Assembly: GCA_012514125.1 (NCBI GenBank)
Contig: JAAZAW010000201.1
Span: 1-8,700 of the forward strand
DNA from: Phycisphaerae bacterium
GTDB lineage: Bacteria > Planctomycetota > Phycisphaerae > JAAYCJ01
Length of the DNA stretch: 8,700 nucleotides
Direction of reading: 5' to 3'
Numbering within the stretch: position 1 is the stretch's first letter; each line of letters begins with the position of its first letter. Below are positions 5,856-8,700 of the stretch, piece after piece. The translations under genes were made by a program, and so were the position numbers. Below the pieces are notes generated by a model. That model did not search any database, had not been told where the DNA came from, and saw nothing but the letters and a program-made list of their open reading frames with translations.

Positions 5856-7031
5856 TTACGGGGTATTTTCATTTTCAAACAACTCGATCAACATCATCAG
5901 GGCACGGGGCAGATGGAACATGTCCTTGACCGGCAGGGCGGCGGTGGTGGTTTTATTCCCGAAGCGATCGAGCCACTGGGTCCATTCTCCTGTTGGGACA
6001 GGATAATGACTATAGGCGTAGCGGCGGATCTTTTCATGCCATTCCAGACACCAGGATGCTTGCGTATAACGATGAGCATAGGCTGTGGCGACGAGAGCTT
6101 CAAGCTGAACCCACCAGGGCTTGCAATCGGCCTTGGGCCAGGCGACCTCGTCCTGGCCTTCGACATTGACCGCCAGCCTCAGGCCGCCGAAGGAATCGTC
6201 CCAGGCCAGTTCGATATGCCGCTGAATTACCTGACCGCATTGATGGATAAGGTCTTTTTGATTCGAGTGTTCAAAGATAGCGATCAGAAACCACATCGCT
6301 TCGATCACATGGCCGGGAACACAGACTTTTGTCAGAGGGTTATCCGAAGATTTGTGGTCGATCGTGACAAATTCCGTATACAGATCCCCGGAAGGTTGAC
6401 GAAAATCACGCAGCAGATCCACCGCCAGGTTGTAGCCTTCGTCACAAATGTCGGATCGGTTCAGAGCGATTCCAAGCTGGTGAAAAAAAGAGGAAAAGAT
6501 CATGCTCACACCCAGATTCTTCATCCCGGCGGGGATATCGTAGGGTCTGATGTTGTAACTGCCGGGATGTCGAAGACGATCCAGGACTTTGTTATAGGTT
6601 TCAATCGCCAGATCGGCGGCTTGAGAATTCCGAGTGGCTCGATAATATTCACCCAGGCCGTTGAGGACAAAACCGTCGACAAAGATGCTTACATCTTTTT
6701 CCAGAACATGACCGGCATCATCGAGCCGGAACATCCATCGTCCTTCGGCATCACGGCCATGGGTCAGCAAGTAATGAAAGATTCGCTCCGCCACCGCCAG
6801 CCATTCCGGCTGTTTCTCAATGCGATTATAAAGGGCGGAAAAAGTCCAGAGGGCTCGGCCCTGGGACCAGAGAAAGCGATCGGTGGAAACCAGCCTTCCC
6901 GTATCATCCAAACAGTTGTTGACGGCTCCGTCGGCAGAGTCCAATGCGTGAGTCATCCAGAATGGAACGATGTCGTTCAACAGTGTCGAACGGTAGAAGG
7001 ACGCATAGGTGTTTGGAGATATTTTGTTCAT
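5856..7031 (-). CDS. AGE-family sugar 2-epimerase (N-acylglucosamine 2-epimerase-like)
   Basis: This 391-residue protein is predicted to interconvert sugars epimeric at C2 (GlcNAc/ManNAc, or glucose/mannose at a reducing end) on an alpha/alpha six-barrel in the cytoplasm. The length is typical. Family motifs are FWMTHALD (24-31), STDRFLWSQGRALW (49-62) with the conserved R59, PEWL (75-78), the catalytic-His segment PGHVIEAMWFL (239-249), CKPWWVQLEAL (303-313) and the second His in MFHLPRAL (371-378). The ATG at 7031 follows the TAA of the upstream toroid gene by 2 nt, and there is no strong ribosome binding site of its own, so translation is probably coupled. Next to a GH130 gene, an epimerase that makes a mannose-type reducing end or processes released GlcNAc would make sense. 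True substrate is not readable; a cellobiose or mannobiose 2-epimerase role is an alternative. Confidence 0.9.
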   Translation of the reverse strand: MNKISPNTYASFYRSTLLNDIVPFWMTHALDSADGAVNNCLDDTGRLVSTDRFLWSQGRALWTFSALYNRIEKQPEWLAVAERIFHYLLTHGRDAEGRWMFRLDDAGHVLEKDVSIFVDGFVLNGLGEYYRATRNSQAADLAIETYNKVLDRLRHPGSYNIRPYDIPAGMKNLGVSMIFSSFFHQLGIALNRSDICDEGYNLAVDLLRDFRQPSGDLYTEFVTIDHKSSDNPLTKVCVPGHVIEAMWFLIAIFEHSNQKDLIHQCGQVIQRHIELAWDDSFGGLRLAVNVEGQDEVAWPKADCKPWWVQLEALVATAYAHRYTQASWCLEWHEKIRRYAYSHYPVPTGEWTQWLDRFGNKTTTAALPVKDMFHLPRALMMLIELFENENTP

Positions 7032-7033
7032 AG

Positions 7034-8239
7034 TTATTTTCTGTTATCGCTAATCTCAGTTTTCCTGACTCCTGGTTTTACCGTTAAATAGTCTTGCACT
7101 TCGCCAAAGGCTTTGAGCAAATAGATTAAAGCGTAGCTGCTGGAACGAACGGTGACATATTGCATGGCCGATTCCATTTCGACGAGACCTCCGCGCATTC
7201 GGGGATTGACTTCGCCGTCACATTGACGGCTGAACAACGCATTCAACGCTCGCGAAATGGAATCCGCCTTCATCGTTTCGACGTTTATCAGATCTTTCGC
7301 TTCGAACAAGGTATTGAGTACTACCGGAACCGGGGCGACGGAATCCTCAAAATGGCCATCTTCACGCTGTGCCTCAAAAACGGCATTCATGAATTTTTCA
7401 ATGGAGGCCAGATATTTTTTATTACCGGTCACACGGTAGGCACAAAGCAAACCCAACGTACCAAGGTCGTCATTGGCACGGTGCAGTTGGCGATAGAGCG
7501 CATCGTCAGAAACCTTTTTGGTCTTGCGGTCCACGCTCACAAAAAAGCCGTCGGGCTGCTGGATGTGATCCACGAAAATATCGGCGATTTTTATAAATTC
7601 CTCGCCCGTCCAACGCGATTCACCTGTCTGACAGGAGAGCTGATAGAGAAAGTTTAAACAGCCGCCCTGAAAACTTCCCTGCATCTCGTTTTGGATGTGC
7701 GGCGTCCTGTGAGAAAAGTCCTTGTCGAATTGTACGCCAAAGAAAGGATATTTTTCGTCATCGAGGCCTTTTTTAAAGAACCAGTTCGCCCATAGTTTTG
7801 CCCGATCGAGATATTCTTCATCGCCGGTATACCGGTATGTTTCTAAAAATCCCCAGGCGGCGGAAAGTGCATCCCGGGTATAGCACCACGGAGTTTGCGG
7901 GGAATATTCCCGAATCGCTCCGTAATGTTCCTTGTGATAAGGGTCGAATATCTGGAGGGTCTTCAAATACCCCATGAACTGCATCGCCGATTTTTCATAG
8001 TAGGGTTCATCGAAATATCGACTTGCGGCGAAAAGACCCATGGCGGCAAAGGCATAATTCCAGTTCGACGCGGGGAATTCCAGCCCGTTATGTTCCACCG
8101 AAAACAGAAGCGATCCCGCGGAAGGATTGAAGTCTGTATGCAGCGAACGTAGCTGGCAGAGAAAGTCCGCCAGTCCGCGGGAGACTTTAATGGCCTTGGA
8201 TTTGAGTTCCTCATTTCTCATTGAATGTTCCATTTCCAT
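7034..8239 (-). CDS. Alpha/alpha-toroid (six-hairpin) protein, activity unassigned
   Basis: This 401-residue protein shows regular paired helices throughout, such as NWNYAFAAMGLFAASRYF (59-76), DALSAAWGFLETYRYTGDEEY (start 123), GTLGLLCAYRVTGNKKYL (260-277) and SSSYALIYLLKAF (366-378). This is the pattern of alpha/alpha-toroid enzymes such as AGE epimerases, unsaturated glycuronyl hydrolases and related glycosidases. It lacks the PGHxIE signature of its neighbour. WCYTRDAL (118-125), HRANDDLG (253-260) and RMRGGLVEME (347-356) hold polar and aromatic residues that could line a sugar site. There is no signal peptide. The ATG at 8239 has GGAA 6 nt upstream and is preferred over a TTG at 8251 or later ATGs at 8233 and 8221. 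The gene ends 2 nt before the epimerase start. A glycoside hydrolase, an epimerase-like enzyme or a binding protein are all possible. Confidence 0.75.
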   Translation of the reverse strand: MEMEHSMRNEELKSKAIKVSRGLADFLCQLRSLHTDFNPSAGSLLFSVEHNGLEFPASNWNYAFAAMGLFAASRYFDEPYYEKSAMQFMGYLKTLQIFDPYHKEHYGAIREYSPQTPWCYTRDALSAAWGFLETYRYTGDEEYLDRAKLWANWFFKKGLDDEKYPFFGVQFDKDFSHRTPHIQNEMQGSFQGGCLNFLYQLSCQTGESRWTGEEFIKIADIFVDHIQQPDGFFVSVDRKTKKVSDDALYRQLHRANDDLGTLGLLCAYRVTGNKKYLASIEKFMNAVFEAQREDGHFEDSVAPVPVVLNTLFEAKDLINVETMKADSISRALNALFSRQCDGEVNPRMRGGLVEMESAMQYVTVRSSSYALIYLLKAFGEVQDYLTVKPGVRKTEISDNRK

Positions 8240-8282
8240 AGAGATTTCCAAATATCATAATATCATTACGGCTTTCAACCCT

Positions 8283-8700
8283 TTACTCGGTAGCCAATAC
8301 GTATATTTTCCAGGGTTCGAGTCTGATTTTCAATTGTTCATTAAGATAACCGACCCATTTGGCCGTAAGTCGATCTCGAAGGGAATGGCCCATGGGTAAC
8401 CCCTCGGTTGATTTGAATTCAAGTTTGGCCGTGACGGTGGTCTGGCCGGAATTCATCAAGAAAAGAAGCAATCGTCCGTCCTGGCCGAGAAAATAACTCA
8501 CTTTGACCTCCGCCGGGGTTACGGTCAGCGTATCGTCGTTTTTGAAATACGGGTGCCAGTTCTCCGAGTAAATATCAAATCCGAATTCTCTCATCGCCAG
8601 TGTGATCGCGGACCATTGTTCGCGGCGAACCGGTACACCGTGAATGAGACTCATGGCCATGGCGTTTTCCATCTTAAATTTAATACCATAACTGTTGATA
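8283..8700 (-). CDS. C-terminal part of a large glycosidase-like protein (partial)
   Basis: The minus-strand frame is open from the right edge (INSYGIKFKMENAMAMSL at the start) to a TAA at 8285-8283. The ATG at 8672 is therefore probably internal, and the gene continues outside the window. About 139 residues are visible. The segment SENWHPYFKNDDTLTVTP followed by short beta strands (VKVSYFLG, RLLLFLMNSGQT, KIRLEPWKIYVLA) resembles the end of a catalytic barrel followed by a C-terminal beta-sandwich. This arrangement is found in large uncharacterised glycoside-hydrolase-like proteins of the DUF6067 kind. That match is from memory of the pattern and is tentative. It precedes the toroid gene by 43 nt on the same strand, so it is probably in the same operon. 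Confidence 0.7.
   Translation of the reverse strand, partial: INSYGIKFKMENAMAMSLIHGVPVRREQWSAITLAMREFGFDIYSENWHPYFKNDDTLTVTPAEVKVSYFLGQDGRLLLFLMNSGQTTVTAKLEFKSTEGLPMGHSLRDRLTAKWVGYLNEQLKIRLEPWKIYVLATE

Noticed and set aside
5799..7091. 430-residue plus-strand open frame
   Set aside because: It lies opposite the AGE epimerase gene, has no family-like pattern, and is explained as the antisense shadow of a long real gene.

Overview
The window is about half G+C and looks like bacterial DNA from a polysaccharide-using lineage. It has compact genes, intergenic repeats of the kind seen in many environmental Gram-negative and candidate-phylum genomes (including a GTCATCCCCGC palindrome), and several cytoplasmic-type sugar enzymes. 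I cannot name the organism. A planctomycete-, lentisphaera- or omnitrophota-like source is only a guess from this gene mix. I see no tRNA, rRNA, CRISPR array or intact transposase.

Left part (1-2256): the C-terminal end of an unrecognised plus-strand gene (1-156) is followed by a minus-strand Fic AMP-transferase gene (272-1450) with an intact Fic motif, an intact N-terminal inhibitory motif and a C-terminal winged-helix DNA-binding domain. Its promoter sits inside three overlapping inverted repeats built from a TTAAAG core, which suggests autoregulation. The fic gene lies between two ungapped direct repeats of about 117 bp (about 74% identical, counted by eye). To its right is roughly 700 bp of gene-poor DNA. 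It holds a decayed coding remnant, a composite repeat, a near-perfect 19-bp palindrome, a perfect 13-bp-stem hairpin, and two copies of a 13-bp direct repeat.

Right part (2257-8700): this is a carbohydrate-catabolism cluster. A GH130-type mannoside phosphorylase or mannosidase is on the plus strand (2257-3462). It converges on a minus-strand set of genes transcribed from the right edge towards 3682. In order these are the C-terminus of a large glycosidase-like protein (8700-8283), an alpha/alpha-toroid protein of unassigned activity (8239-7034), an AGE-family sugar 2-epimerase (7031-5856), and a GH42-like beta-galactosidase (5775-3682). The two toroid genes are 2 nt apart and probably translationally coupled. 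None of the four complete sugar enzymes shows a signal peptide, so they probably act in the cytoplasm on imported oligosaccharides. No transporter or regulator for them is in the window.

Working model (inference): exo-glycosidases trim an imported glycan, the AGE protein epimerises the reducing-end sugar, and the GH130 enzyme releases mannose 1-phosphate or mannose. This resembles the known pairing of a 2-epimerase with a GH130 phosphorylase in mannan use, with an extra uncharacterised toroid enzyme and a GH42-type enzyme added.
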